Below, piece by piece: positions 9,469-17,940 of a stretch of DNA of 64,000 nucleotides; positions within the stretch are counted from its first letter, which is position 1, and every line of letters begins with the position of its first letter. The stretch comes from an uncultured Flavobacteriaceae bacterium (GTDB taxonomy: Bacteria; Bacteroidota; Bacteroidia; Flavobacteriales; Flavobacteriaceae). The notes below the pieces were generated by a model. The model worked only from the letters and a program-made list of their open reading frames with translations. It was not told the DNA's origin and did not search any database. The stretch lies in the NCBI GenBank assembly GCA_943789365.1, contig CALSTV010000001.1, positions 1,922,001 through 1,986,000 of the forward strand, read 5' to 3'. Made by a program: the position numbers and the translations under genes.

Positions 9469-9912
9469 ATGAAGAACAGTATCCTTTTCATAACACTACT
9501 ATTTTTAGCTTCCTGTCAAACAGGTACGAAAAAGAAGCCTATTGAAGGAACCTGGAAATTGATTACAGGAAAAATAATTAAAGGAAAGGACACCGTCTTT
9601 ACAGATTATACAAAAGGACAAAAACTCATAAAAATTATCAATGGCAGTCATTTCTCTTTTGTACGACATGATCTCAACAAAGGGAAAGATTCCAGTGCTG
9701 TTTTTGTAGCAGGAGCAGGTGCCTATACCTATGATAAAGGAATCTATATAGAACAGTTAGAGTTTTGCACTGGTCGTTCTTGGGAAGGCAACGAGTTTAA
9801 ATTTAATGTGCGTATTCAAGGAGATACACTCATTCAGCAAGGAATAGAAGAAATAGCTTCGGAAAATGTGAAACAAGAAATTGTGGAAACTTATGTCCGA
9901 ATAAAAACATAA
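9469..9912 (+). CDS. Small predicted lipoprotein of unknown function
   Basis: A 147-residue protein that I do not recognise by name. The start is placed at ATG 9469 because it opens a clean lipoprotein signal: MKNSILFITLLFLASC, with Cys16 as the lipid-accepting residue. An upstream in-frame ATG at 9433 would add 12 polar residues before the signal and is unlikely. The mature part carries the segment IEGTWKLITGKIIKGKDTVF and looks like a small beta-rich, lipocalin-like fold, as in many Bacteroidota 'lipocalin family' lipoproteins. That fold is an inference. It lies 4 bases before the GH20 gene and probably shares its transcript. Confidence 0.75.
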   Translation: MKNSILFITLLFLASCQTGTKKKPIEGTWKLITGKIIKGKDTVFTDYTKGQKLIKIINGSHFSFVRHDLNKGKDSSAVFVAGAGAYTYDKGIYIEQLEFCTGRSWEGNEFKFNVRIQGDTLIQQGIEEIASENVKQEIVETYVRIKT

Positions 9913-9916
9913 AATT

Positions 9917-11965
9917 ATGAAGTTTAATTTTTATATACGTATTGTGGTGTTTGCTGTGGTTTTTCAAAACCTAAGTTTTGGACAAACCGATGCGGCGCGT
10001 CTAAGTTTAATGCCATGGCCTCATGAAATAACAGTAGGAACGAAAAAGTTACAGCTAACGAGCAACTTTAATTTGTCTATAGAAGGGAATTTTCACCCGA
10101 GGATTTACAAAGCCGCCAATTCTTTTTTAAGACGTTTAGATGGACAAACTGGATTGTTTTTCAAGCAAGGTGTTATAAATGCATCCACGGTATTTAACAA
10201 AGATGCACAGCTTGAAATAGCGATTGAAAATAAAGGAAAAACAGCAATTAACGAGGACGAATCCTATGTTTTAAATATTGACAGTTCAGGAATTTCACTA
10301 AAGGCAAAAACCGACATTGGCGCCATCCGAGGACTCGAAACCTTATTGCAATTGCAGCAAACCAATTCGGAAAGTTACTATTTTCCAGAAGTAAAGATAC
10401 AAGACAAACCTAGATTTCCATGGAGAGGATTAATGATAGATGTGGCCAGACATTTTCAACCTGTGGAGGTCATAAAAAGAAATTTAGACGGTATGGCAGC
10501 CGTTAAAATGAATGTCTTTCATTGGCATTTATCCGATGATCAAGGATTCCGGGTGGAAATAAAAAAACACCCAAAACTTACCGAATTAGGTTCTGACGGG
10601 CTGTATTACACCCAAGAACAAATCAAAGAGATAGTAGCTTATGCCGATGCTTTAGGAATACTTGTAATTCCAGAAATCGATGTGCCCGGACATGCCACAG
10701 CCATTTTGAGTGCCTACCCCGAATTGGCAAGTAAACAAGGAACATATACCATAGAGAGAAATGCTGGGATATTTGATCCTACCTTAGACCCGACCAATAT
10801 TAAAACCTATAAATTGCTCGAAGCTATTTTTCAAGAATTGGCCACCCTGTTTCCAGGGAAATATGTCCATATTGGAGGTGATGAAAACGAAGGAAAACAT
10901 TGGGATAAAAATCCTGAAATTGCACAGTTTAAAAAGAAAAATAATTTTAAGTCGAACCACGACTTACAAACCTATTTCAATATAAAACTTCAAAAAATAT
11001 TGAAAAAATACAACAAAGAATTGGTGGGATGGGAAGAAATCATGACGCCTAATATGCCAACTACGGCGATCATCCATTCCTGGAGAGGAGTAAACGAAGG
11101 CATGCCCGCCAAACAATCTTTAGTTAATGCCGTAAAAAGCGGTTATACGACTATCTTATCCAACGGTTATTACATCGATTTGATGTACCCGGCGAGTGCA
11201 CATTATGCTGTTGATCCACTGCCAGAAGAAACGCTTTCTGAAGAAGAGCGCAAACGTATCTTAGGTGGAGAAGCTACCATGTGGACGGAGTTGGTAACTC
11301 CACAAACAATAGATTCAAGAATTTGGCCTAGAACAGCTGCTATAGCAGAACGTTTTTGGTCTCCTAAAGAAATAAATGACGTGGATGATATGTACAGAAG
11401 ATTAGGAATTATTAGTTTTCAATTGGAGGCTTTGGGCCTTACACATATTAAAAATCGCTCCGTAATCTTAAGAAAGATTGCCAAAAATCAAGACATTACT
11501 CCGTTGATGAATTTGACGAAAATTTGTGAACCTCTGAAAGGGTATACGAGAAATAAAGGAGGAACAGAATATCAGAGTTACTCTCCTTTTACGCTATTTG
11601 CAGATGCCTGTAGCGCAGATGCAACAGACGCACGTATGTTTCACAAGATGACACAATCCTATATAAATGGAAAAACAACTGCAGATGATTTGATTAACTA
11701 TTTTAAAAATTGGAAGCAAAATGAACTTAATTTTTACGCTATGGCTAGCAATCCTACCCTTGCTAAAATTCATCCAATATCGAAAAATATGGCGGCTTTT
11801 TCAGAAGCATTGATACCGTTATTACAAGAAAAGGGAGCTAGTTCTGAAGCCTTTGTAAACCTCAATACCTTACTCGATACACTTTCACAACCTTGTGAAG
11901 ACGTAGAGGTAGTACTGGTAGATGATTTGAAAATACTGGTGGCGTTTATACAAACCACTGAATAA
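9917..11965 (+). CDS. GH20 beta-N-acetylhexosaminidase
   Basis: A 682-residue exported glycoside hydrolase. The signal peptide ends near SFGQ (residue 23). An N-terminal GH20b domain (about 30-160) precedes the GH20 TIM barrel, which begins at RGLMIDVARHFQP. The catalytic pair D322-E323 sits in VHIGGDE, and the substrate-shaping tryptophans are in the GWEEIM and GGEATMWTELV segments. The C-terminal 150 residues form an accessory helical region. The enzyme should release terminal GlcNAc (or GalNAc) from chitin oligomers or glycans in the periplasm or at the surface. It is the last gene of the GlcNAc locus, coupled to the small lipoprotein and followed by a terminator. Confidence 0.95.
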   Translation: MKFNFYIRIVVFAVVFQNLSFGQTDAARLSLMPWPHEITVGTKKLQLTSNFNLSIEGNFHPRIYKAANSFLRRLDGQTGLFFKQGVINASTVFNKDAQLEIAIENKGKTAINEDESYVLNIDSSGISLKAKTDIGAIRGLETLLQLQQTNSESYYFPEVKIQDKPRFPWRGLMIDVARHFQPVEVIKRNLDGMAAVKMNVFHWHLSDDQGFRVEIKKHPKLTELGSDGLYYTQEQIKEIVAYADALGILVIPEIDVPGHATAILSAYPELASKQGTYTIERNAGIFDPTLDPTNIKTYKLLEAIFQELATLFPGKYVHIGGDENEGKHWDKNPEIAQFKKKNNFKSNHDLQTYFNIKLQKILKKYNKELVGWEEIMTPNMPTTAIIHSWRGVNEGMPAKQSLVNAVKSGYTTILSNGYYIDLMYPASAHYAVDPLPEETLSEEERKRILGGEATMWTELVTPQTIDSRIWPRTAAIAERFWSPKEINDVDDMYRRLGIISFQLEALGLTHIKNRSVILRKIAKNQDITPLMNLTKICEPLKGYTRNKGGTEYQSYSPFTLFADACSADATDARMFHKMTQSYINGKTTADDLINYFKNWKQNELNFYAMASNPTLAKIHPISKNMAAFSEALIPLLQEKGASSEAFVNLNTLLDTLSQPCEDVEVVLVDDLKILVAFIQTTE

Positions 11966-12000
11966 TTCCCCCACTTGATAATTAGTAGATTAGTTTTGGC

Positions 12001-12041
12001 CCCCAAAATAGCTTTTAAAGTTGTTTTGGGGTTTTTATTTT
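12001..12041 (+). terminator. Rho-independent terminator after the GH20 gene
   Basis: Stem CCCCAAAA (12001-12008) / TTTTGGGG (12024-12031) with a 15-base loop and a following TTTTTATTTT run. It closes the GlcNAc locus. Confidence 0.8.
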
Positions 12042-12127
12042 AAAGCACAACAAAGATAAAAAATAAACAAAGGTTGTGATTGTGAAAATATTCTGCTATT
12101 TTGTGCTGATACTAAATACCGGAACCT

Positions 12128-12868
12128 ATGAGAACAGATTACAACAAAATTTCAAAAGAATATCAAGCTTCTAAATTGGCTCCTTGGCGCAAGCATATTG
12201 AGGCCTATTCATTTTTTAAACTTGCTGGGGACGTGTCTGGGAAACAGATATTAGACCTAGCCTGTGGAGAGGGTTTTTATACCCGACAGTTAAAAATTAG
12301 AGGCGCGTTGGGGGTAGAAGGTGTAGACATTTCCAAAGCAATGATAGATTTGGCCAAAGAAGCAGAAGTCAAAAATCCGCTTAAAATCGACTACCACCAA
12401 CAAGACGTATTACATCTGGATTTACCAAAAAAGTACGACCTCATTACCGCCTCTTATCTGTTAAATTATGCAAAGAACTCCAAAGAATTGGCGCAATTTG
12501 CAAGAGCGATTTCAAAACATTTAAACATAGGAGGCCGCTTTATCACCATTAACAGCAATCCAGATTACAAAGCAGCCGTAGCACCCATGAAGAAATACGG
12601 ATTTACACGCGAAAACAAAAGTTATGATGAAGGTGGGGAAATAGTTTTTCGTTTTTTTCAGACCGATGACAGCTATATAGATGTAATCAATTACCATCTT
12701 GAAAAAAATACACATGATCTGGAGTTGAAACGTGCGGGCATGTCTCAGGTACAATGGCATGCTACGGATTTAGCGCCCGAAGGGATTAAAGAATTTGGAA
12801 AGGACTATTGGCGACATATTATGGAAACGCAACCTGTAATTGGGCTTACCTGTGTTAAAACACACTGA
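12128..12868 (+). CDS. Class I SAM-dependent methyltransferase
   Basis: A 246-residue soluble methyltransferase. SAM-binding motif I is ILDLACGEGFYTRQL (about residues 42-56), followed by the acidic end of strand 2 (GVDISKAMIDLA) and motif III (DLITASYLLNYA). The C-terminal third looks like the substrate lid and has no signature I can assign. The family is broad (Methyltransf_25/11 type), so the substrate is unknown; small-molecule methylation is more likely than nucleic acid. It stands alone between terminators or gaps, with no operon partner to suggest a pathway. Confidence 0.85.
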   Translation: MRTDYNKISKEYQASKLAPWRKHIEAYSFFKLAGDVSGKQILDLACGEGFYTRQLKIRGALGVEGVDISKAMIDLAKEAEVKNPLKIDYHQQDVLHLDLPKKYDLITASYLLNYAKNSKELAQFARAISKHLNIGGRFITINSNPDYKAAVAPMKKYGFTRENKSYDEGGEIVFRFFQTDDSYIDVINYHLEKNTHDLELKRAGMSQVQWHATDLAPEGIKEFGKDYWRHIMETQPVIGLTCVKTH

Positions 12869-13003
12869 TCTTTTTTCCTCGCCGAAAAATTTAGAATTCA
12901 GATCCTAAGTAATCTTATTTTTAGCAGTAGACAGGATTCAAGTTGTGTTTTTACATGGTGACAAAAAGAATTATTCAATTCCCACAATAGCATTTGCTGG
13001 TAA

Positions 13004-13068
13004 TCTCCGATTATTCAGAATATTTATTATATTAGACAATTCAGATCAAGTTTATAAACCATCGGAGA
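13004..13068 (+). promoter_or_regulatory. Possible Shine-Dalgarno-sequestering hairpin before sulP
   Basis: TCTCCGAT at 13004-13011 is an exact 8-base complement of ATCGGAGA at 13061-13068. The second arm contains the GGAGA that lies 7 bases before the SulP ATG. In RNA the pair would hide the ribosome-binding site. The loop is 49 bases and the stem does not extend, so this is a candidate only. Confidence 0.3.
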
Positions 13069-13075
13069 CATATAC

Positions 13076-15307
13076 ATGGAAGCGACACCCAAAAAAGGTA
13101 TTCAGGGATTAATAGAAAATTGGCAAAGTGATTTAATTGCAGCACTCAGTGTAGCACTCATTGCATTACCCCTATCATTAGGAATTGCGCTAGCAGCAGG
13201 TGCACCCGCCATGTCAGGAATTATTTCAGCCGTTGTGGGTGGAGTAGTTACTACACTGTATCGCGGAGGACATATATCTGTAAACGGACCAGCCAAAGGA
13301 GTCATTGGGGTTATACTTTTAGGGATTGCATTGATGGACGATGGTACAGGCCAAGCATTTAATTATGTGCTAGCGGCGGTTGTGGTTTCTGGTGCACTGC
13401 AAACGGTATTAGGGCTATTGAAACTAGGGCGATTGGCAGATATCTTCCATACCTCGGTGATTCACGGTATTTTGGCGGCCATTGGAATTATCATATTTGC
13501 AAAACAGATCCATGTGGCAATGGGTACACACTCCGAGAGTTCGAGTATAGTGCAAAACCTTATCGATGCCGTTGTATACTTACCACAAGCGAATCCTTTT
13601 GTGCTGATTATTGCATTGACAGGATTGCTTTTATTGTTGTTTCATTCCAAAATAAGTTACCGATTTTTCCATCTTTTACCTGCGCCTATGTGGGTCATAG
13701 CTCTTTCTATTCCTTTTGTCTATGTATTCAATTTCTTTGACGCGCATACACTTTCCTTTTTCGGAAAAGCTTATGAAGTAGGTCCGCAACTCTTGTTAGA
13801 TATTCCCGATTCTATTATGGATTCTATCATGCACCCCAACTTTGGGAAAATTCATACCATTGAATTCTGGACCACCGTATTTTCCATTTTAATCATCACT
13901 AGTATTGAATCCTTGGCCATCGCCAAAGCCGTTGATAAAATTGACCCTTATGGACGAAAGACCGATTTGAACAAGGATCTAACCGGTATTGGATTGAGTA
14001 CTATGGTAGCTGGTATGATTGGAGGATTGCCAATTATTGCGGTAATCATTAGAAGTACAGTCAATATCCATAACGGAGCAAAGACCAAATGGTCGAATAT
14101 GTATCAGGGAATCTTGTTGCTGTTTTTTATTGTGGTTTTAAGTCCTATTATGACCAAGGTTCCCCTTTGCGCTTTTGCCATTTTACTGGTATACACCGGA
14201 TTTAAACTGGCATCACCCGCGGTATTCAAACAAGCCTATAACAAAGGTATTGAGCAACTCATATTCTTTGTTGGAACCATGATTTTAACCCTCTATACCA
14301 ATTTGTTGGTGGGCTTATTAGGTGGATTATTATTGGCATTGGTTACCCATATGCTATTGGCAAGACTTTCCATTCCTGAATTCTTTAAAATGGTCTATAA
14401 ATCACGTACAAAAGTAGTGCAGAGACCTGATGGTAGCTATGACTTAAAAATTAGAGGGATTGCGAACTTTTTAGGCATCTTAAGAGTTGACAAAATGGTG
14501 GCGCAAATTCCTGAAGGAGTCGATGTCAATATAGACCTGTCAGAAACGCGTTTGATAGGTATGACTTATATGGATTACCTTGTGGAATACCTGAAGAAAC
14601 AAAGAACAACAGGTGGTAATGTGTTGATTACAGGTTTGGACTCGCATATGTCTTCATCTACACATAACCGAGCCTTAAAGATTAGTTTGATCGAATCCGG
14701 TGTAAAATTATCGCACCGTCAAAAGCGTTTGCGAAATTTAGCCACAGAAAAAGACTATCAATTTACGAGTCAGGCAGATTGGAATACGCTCTATTTGAAA
14801 AAATTTCACTTTTTTGAAATCAGGCCTATTGAACGTAAATACAACTGTTTAAAAGGAAATTTTAAAGAGCTGAAAGTGTCTTGGGAAATAACAGATGTTA
14901 CCTTTAATGAAGGGCAGGCCTTTACGGCGGAGACTTTTAATACCACGCTAATGGTCTTAAAACTAAATAAAAAAATACCTGTATTTACCATGGAAAAAGA
15001 AGGGGTATTTGAGAAAATAATTGACCGTATGATTGCATTTACAGGTTATAAGGATATTGACTTTACGATGTATCCAGACTTTTCTAAAAAATTCCTGTTG
15101 ATGGGGAATGACGAAGCTGAAATTCGGTCCTTTTTCACCGATGATATTATCCGATTTTTCGAAAATAATCAGATATATCACTTAGAAAGCAATGGTGAGT
15201 CACTCATTATTTTTGACAAAATCAAATTGGCGCGGACCGATGAAACCATCGCTTTTATAGACTATGGTAAAGAATTGGCCACGCTCTTAGCAGCAAAACA
15301 ATCGTAA
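13076..15307 (+). CDS. SulP-family anion transporter with STAS domain
   Basis: A 743-residue inner-membrane transporter. Residues 10-440 hold the SulP/SLC26 membrane domain (10 or more hydrophobic segments), with the typical start DLIAALSVALIALPLSLGIA and the PAKGVIGVILLG and SIESLAIAKAVDKIDP motifs. A cytoplasmic STAS domain follows (about 470-560, with DLSETRLIGMTYMDYL). About 170 further residues extend past STAS, longer than classic sulfate permeases, and I cannot name that tail. The substrate could be sulfate, bicarbonate or another anion. No carbonic anhydrase or sulfate-assimilation gene is adjacent to decide it. The ATG at 13076 has an unusually good GGAGA Shine-Dalgarno sequence for this phylum. 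Confidence 0.9.
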   Translation: MEATPKKGIQGLIENWQSDLIAALSVALIALPLSLGIALAAGAPAMSGIISAVVGGVVTTLYRGGHISVNGPAKGVIGVILLGIALMDDGTGQAFNYVLAAVVVSGALQTVLGLLKLGRLADIFHTSVIHGILAAIGIIIFAKQIHVAMGTHSESSSIVQNLIDAVVYLPQANPFVLIIALTGLLLLLFHSKISYRFFHLLPAPMWVIALSIPFVYVFNFFDAHTLSFFGKAYEVGPQLLLDIPDSIMDSIMHPNFGKIHTIEFWTTVFSILIITSIESLAIAKAVDKIDPYGRKTDLNKDLTGIGLSTMVAGMIGGLPIIAVIIRSTVNIHNGAKTKWSNMYQGILLLFFIVVLSPIMTKVPLCAFAILLVYTGFKLASPAVFKQAYNKGIEQLIFFVGTMILTLYTNLLVGLLGGLLLALVTHMLLARLSIPEFFKMVYKSRTKVVQRPDGSYDLKIRGIANFLGILRVDKMVAQIPEGVDVNIDLSETRLIGMTYMDYLVEYLKKQRTTGGNVLITGLDSHMSSSTHNRALKISLIESGVKLSHRQKRLRNLATEKDYQFTSQADWNTLYLKKFHFFEIRPIERKYNCLKGNFKELKVSWEITDVTFNEGQAFTAETFNTTLMVLKLNKKIPVFTMEKEGVFEKIIDRMIAFTGYKDIDFTMYPDFSKKFLLMGNDEAEIRSFFTDDIIRFFENNQIYHLESNGESLIIFDKIKLARTDETIAFIDYGKELATLLAAKQS

Positions 15308-15512
15308 AAGAAGACTGGCAGGGATTTAAAGCCCTATTTTGTGGAAAACTATAAATACCTTTTCTTCTTTTTTAAGGGAAAGTACGATTTGCTCCTGAAA
15401 TAGTAATGTAATCCGTACTACAAATAACTGTAATTGAAGCAATACACGATATTGTATGTTATTTGGCAGTAACCTAATCGGAAATTGAGAATTATAAAAT
15501 TAATCTAGAATT

Positions 15513-16208
15513 ATGTTAGCAGGACATTTCGCAACGGGCTTAATAGCAAAACAAAAATTCCCAAAAGGAACCTTACTTTATTTTTTAATTATATCACAAT
15601 TACAAGATTTGTTGTGGTTTACCTTTCATTATTTAGGACTCGAACCTACTGAACCAAGTGATGCCTTTGATGCAACTTTAAGCAATATGGTTGTTGATAT
15701 GCTATACAGTCACGATTTGTTACCTCAATTATTTTGGTTGGTTTCTGTATTCGTAATTGGAAAATTATTGTTTAAAAGCACACAAATAGGATTGGTAAGT
15801 ATGGCTTTAGTCTCTATTCATTTTGTATTAGATTTCTTTTCAGGTCATATGCATCATCTGTTTGGAGTAGATACAATGAAAGCGGGTCTTGGCTTGTATG
15901 CTTCCAGTCCATATTTAGCCATTTTTATAGAGGCTGTATTTAGCGTTGGAACACTATGGTATTTCTTTAGAGAAGAAATGAAGAAGGGCATTATTCGAAC
16001 CGCTAAAAATAGAGTTGGGATTATTTTTGTATTCGCTTATGGTATAATTTTTATGTTACTTATTGCAACACGATCTTTTAGAGATTTATTCAGTATACCA
16101 GAATTTGATTTAGGATTTAATACCAATATGCCAACCCTTATTATTACCTATGGAGCAATGCTTTTTAGCCTGAATTATTTTGTGCCTAAATTTAAGACAA
16201 AGGAGTAA
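15513..16208 (+). CDS. Polytopic membrane protein of unknown function (possibly DUF457/YdjM-like)
   Basis: A 231-residue hydrophobic protein with about six transmembrane segments. It opens with MLAGHFATGLIAKQKFP, and His residues recur at membrane edges (GHF, YSHDLL, SIHFVLDFFSGHMHH). This pattern of a GHF start plus internal HxxxD-like and HMHH clusters recalls the membrane-bound metal-dependent hydrolase-like DUF457/YdjM group, but I would not assign a reaction. The gene is monocistronic, with gaps of about 200 bases on both sides that hold no other gene. Confidence 0.7.
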   Translation: MLAGHFATGLIAKQKFPKGTLLYFLIISQLQDLLWFTFHYLGLEPTEPSDAFDATLSNMVVDMLYSHDLLPQLFWLVSVFVIGKLLFKSTQIGLVSMALVSIHFVLDFFSGHMHHLFGVDTMKAGLGLYASSPYLAIFIEAVFSVGTLWYFFREEMKKGIIRTAKNRVGIIFVFAYGIIFMLLIATRSFRDLFSIPEFDLGFNTNMPTLIITYGAMLFSLNYFVPKFKTKE

Positions 16209-16366
16209 TTAAGAGAACAATTAATATCGCAATCACTGTCGTTTTAAACCAATATTTACCAATAATTGAAAAGCTTGAAAAAGGAGAAATGGTTTGCATT
16301 AAGACTTAAACAAAACACCTTTAATTAACTATTTTAACGACAAATTCAGTTGTGTACTTTTTTTCT

Positions 16367-16374
16367 TATTTTTG
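16367..16374 (+). promoter_or_regulatory. Bacteroidota -7 element before the ECF sigma gene
   Basis: TATTTTTG matches TAnnTTTG exactly, 19 bases before the ATG at 16394. A TTG lies at 16350-16352, but the 14-base spacer is short, so only the -7 part is convincing. Confidence 0.4.
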
Positions 16375-16393
16375 AGACATAATCGAACCCTAT

Positions 16394-16912
16394 ATGTCAG
16401 AAAGTAAATCAGTATGTGAATCCAATGTATTCGAACAACTGTATACCAGTCATTCCAGAACCTTATATAATTTTGTGTATTACAAGTGTGGCAATCAGGC
16501 GCAAGCGGAAGACTTAGTGCAAGAAGCCTTTATAAAAATGTGGAATAACTGTGCTAAAGTAATTTTTGAAAAAGCAAAATCATTTTTATATACCGTTGCC
16601 AATAATCTGTTTTTAAACGAGGTGGCACATAAAAAGGTTGTGCTAAAATACAATCAAATTCCTGTAAAGGAAACCACCAATGAAAATCCGGAATTTGTAT
16701 TGGAGGAAAAGGAATTTATGGAAAAGTTGCAGCATGCCATTTCCAATTTAACCGATGCACAGCGTGAAGTGTTTTTGTTGAATAGAATCGATAAGAAAAC
16801 CTATCGTGAAATATCGGAATTGCTAGGCGTATCGGTAAAAGCTATAGAAAAAAGAATGCACGGTGCTTTAGTAAAATTAAGAGAACAACTAGGAAAAGAA
16901 GCGAAATTCTAA
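16394..16912 (+). CDS. ECF-type RNA polymerase sigma factor
   Basis: A 172-residue sigma factor with only regions 2 and 4. Region 2 (about 10-80) includes YNFVYYKCGNQAQAEDLVQE, with the DLVQEAFIKMW core-binding helix. Region 4 (about 110-165) has LTDAQREVFLLNRIDKKTYREI and the helix-turn-helix ELLGVSVKAIEKRMHGAL. Such factors in Bacteroidota redirect RNA polymerase to a TonB-receptor promoter when released by a FecR anti-sigma protein. FecR follows after 110 bases and the receptor after that, which gives a complete surface-signalling unit. The gap to fecR holds a GAGGGGTAGGG stretch at 16970-16980. Confidence 0.95.
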   Translation: MSESKSVCESNVFEQLYTSHSRTLYNFVYYKCGNQAQAEDLVQEAFIKMWNNCAKVIFEKAKSFLYTVANNLFLNEVAHKKVVLKYNQIPVKETTNENPEFVLEEKEFMEKLQHAISNLTDAQREVFLLNRIDKKTYREISELLGVSVKAIEKRMHGALVKLREQLGKEAKF

Positions 16913-17022
16913 ATAGGGACAACTGGAAAAATGCAATTAATAATTAGATATTGTAGTTGTCAATAGACTGAGGGGTAGGGTATTTACATATAAGGCGGTT
17001 ATATATATAAAGGGACACAATT

Positions 17023-17940
17023 ATGGAACAAAAATACACAGACGAAACTTTTTTAGCAAAATGGCTCAGCGGCGAACTGTCAGAGACAGAGCGTCTGGCC
17101 TTTGAAAAAACACCGGAATATAAACAGTACGCGAAAATAGCTGAAAAATCCGAACAGTTTGAAATGCCCGAATTTCAACAAGACAAAGTTTACACACAGA
17201 TTCAAAAACATACGCAGAAAAAACAAAAAGTTAGGAAATTGATTCCGAATTGGACTCTCGCCGTAGCAGCATCCGTAGCCGTATTGTTGGGTGTTTTCTT
17301 TTTTACAGGTAACGAAACGGTATATACTACATCTTTTGGAGAACAATTGGCTGTAGTCTTGCCAGACGGTTCTCAGGTACAGTTAAACGCCAAATCGGAG
17401 TTGAGCTTTGATAATAGTAACTGGAAACAAGGCAAACGTTTACTTAGTTTAGACGGAGAGGCTTATTTTAAAGTAGAAAAAGGATCTAAATTTACGGTAC
17501 ACACCGCCTTAGGAGAAGTAACTGTATTAGGTACCCAATTCAATGTGAAAAAGACAAAAGACTTTATCGATGTACGTTGTTACGAAGGAAGTGTAGCTGT
17601 TATCGATCCACTTAACTCCGTAGTACTAACTCCTGGAATGGGGTATCAAAGAGCCGCAGGAGAGCAGGCAGAACACACTTCGTTTTCGGGCCTAGCGCCA
17701 TCCTGGTTATCTGGAGAATCTTCCTTTAATACAACCCCTTTAAAAGTAGTGTTTGAGGAATTGGAAAAACAATATAAAATAAAAATAATAGCAAAAGGTA
17801 TCAATACCGAACTCTTGTATACCGGTAGTTTTACCAACTCCAATTTGGAAGTGGCTTTACAAACAGTTTGTAGTCCAATGCAATTGACTTATATTGCAGG
17901 TGAAAACTCAACTGTTGTCATAACAAAGAATGTGGAATAA
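17023..17940 (+). CDS. FecR-family anti-sigma factor
   Basis: A 305-residue inner-membrane protein. The cytoplasmic N-terminus (about 1-75, DETFLAKWLSGELSETERL) would hold the sigma factor. A single transmembrane helix follows at about 80-97 (WTLAVAASVAVLLGVFFF). The periplasmic FecR domain (about 100-200) has the conserved VVLPDGSQVQLNAKSEL and GEAYFKV segments. A C-terminal DUF4974/STN-like domain (about 235-305) begins TPLKVVFEELEKQYKIKI. It passes a signal from the TonB receptor next door to the ECF sigma factor. Its last 11 bases overlap the receptor gene, so the two are translationally coupled. Confidence 0.95.
   Translation: MEQKYTDETFLAKWLSGELSETERLAFEKTPEYKQYAKIAEKSEQFEMPEFQQDKVYTQIQKHTQKKQKVRKLIPNWTLAVAASVAVLLGVFFFTGNETVYTTSFGEQLAVVLPDGSQVQLNAKSELSFDNSNWKQGKRLLSLDGEAYFKVEKGSKFTVHTALGEVTVLGTQFNVKKTKDFIDVRCYEGSVAVIDPLNSVVLTPGMGYQRAAGEQAEHTSFSGLAPSWLSGESSFNTTPLKVVFEELEKQYKIKIIAKGINTELLYTGSFTNSNLEVALQTVCSPMQLTYIAGENSTVVITKNVE

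Noticed and set aside
15320-15335. Terminator after sulP (AGGG...CCCT)
   Set aside because: The stem is only four base pairs and the T run is weak.
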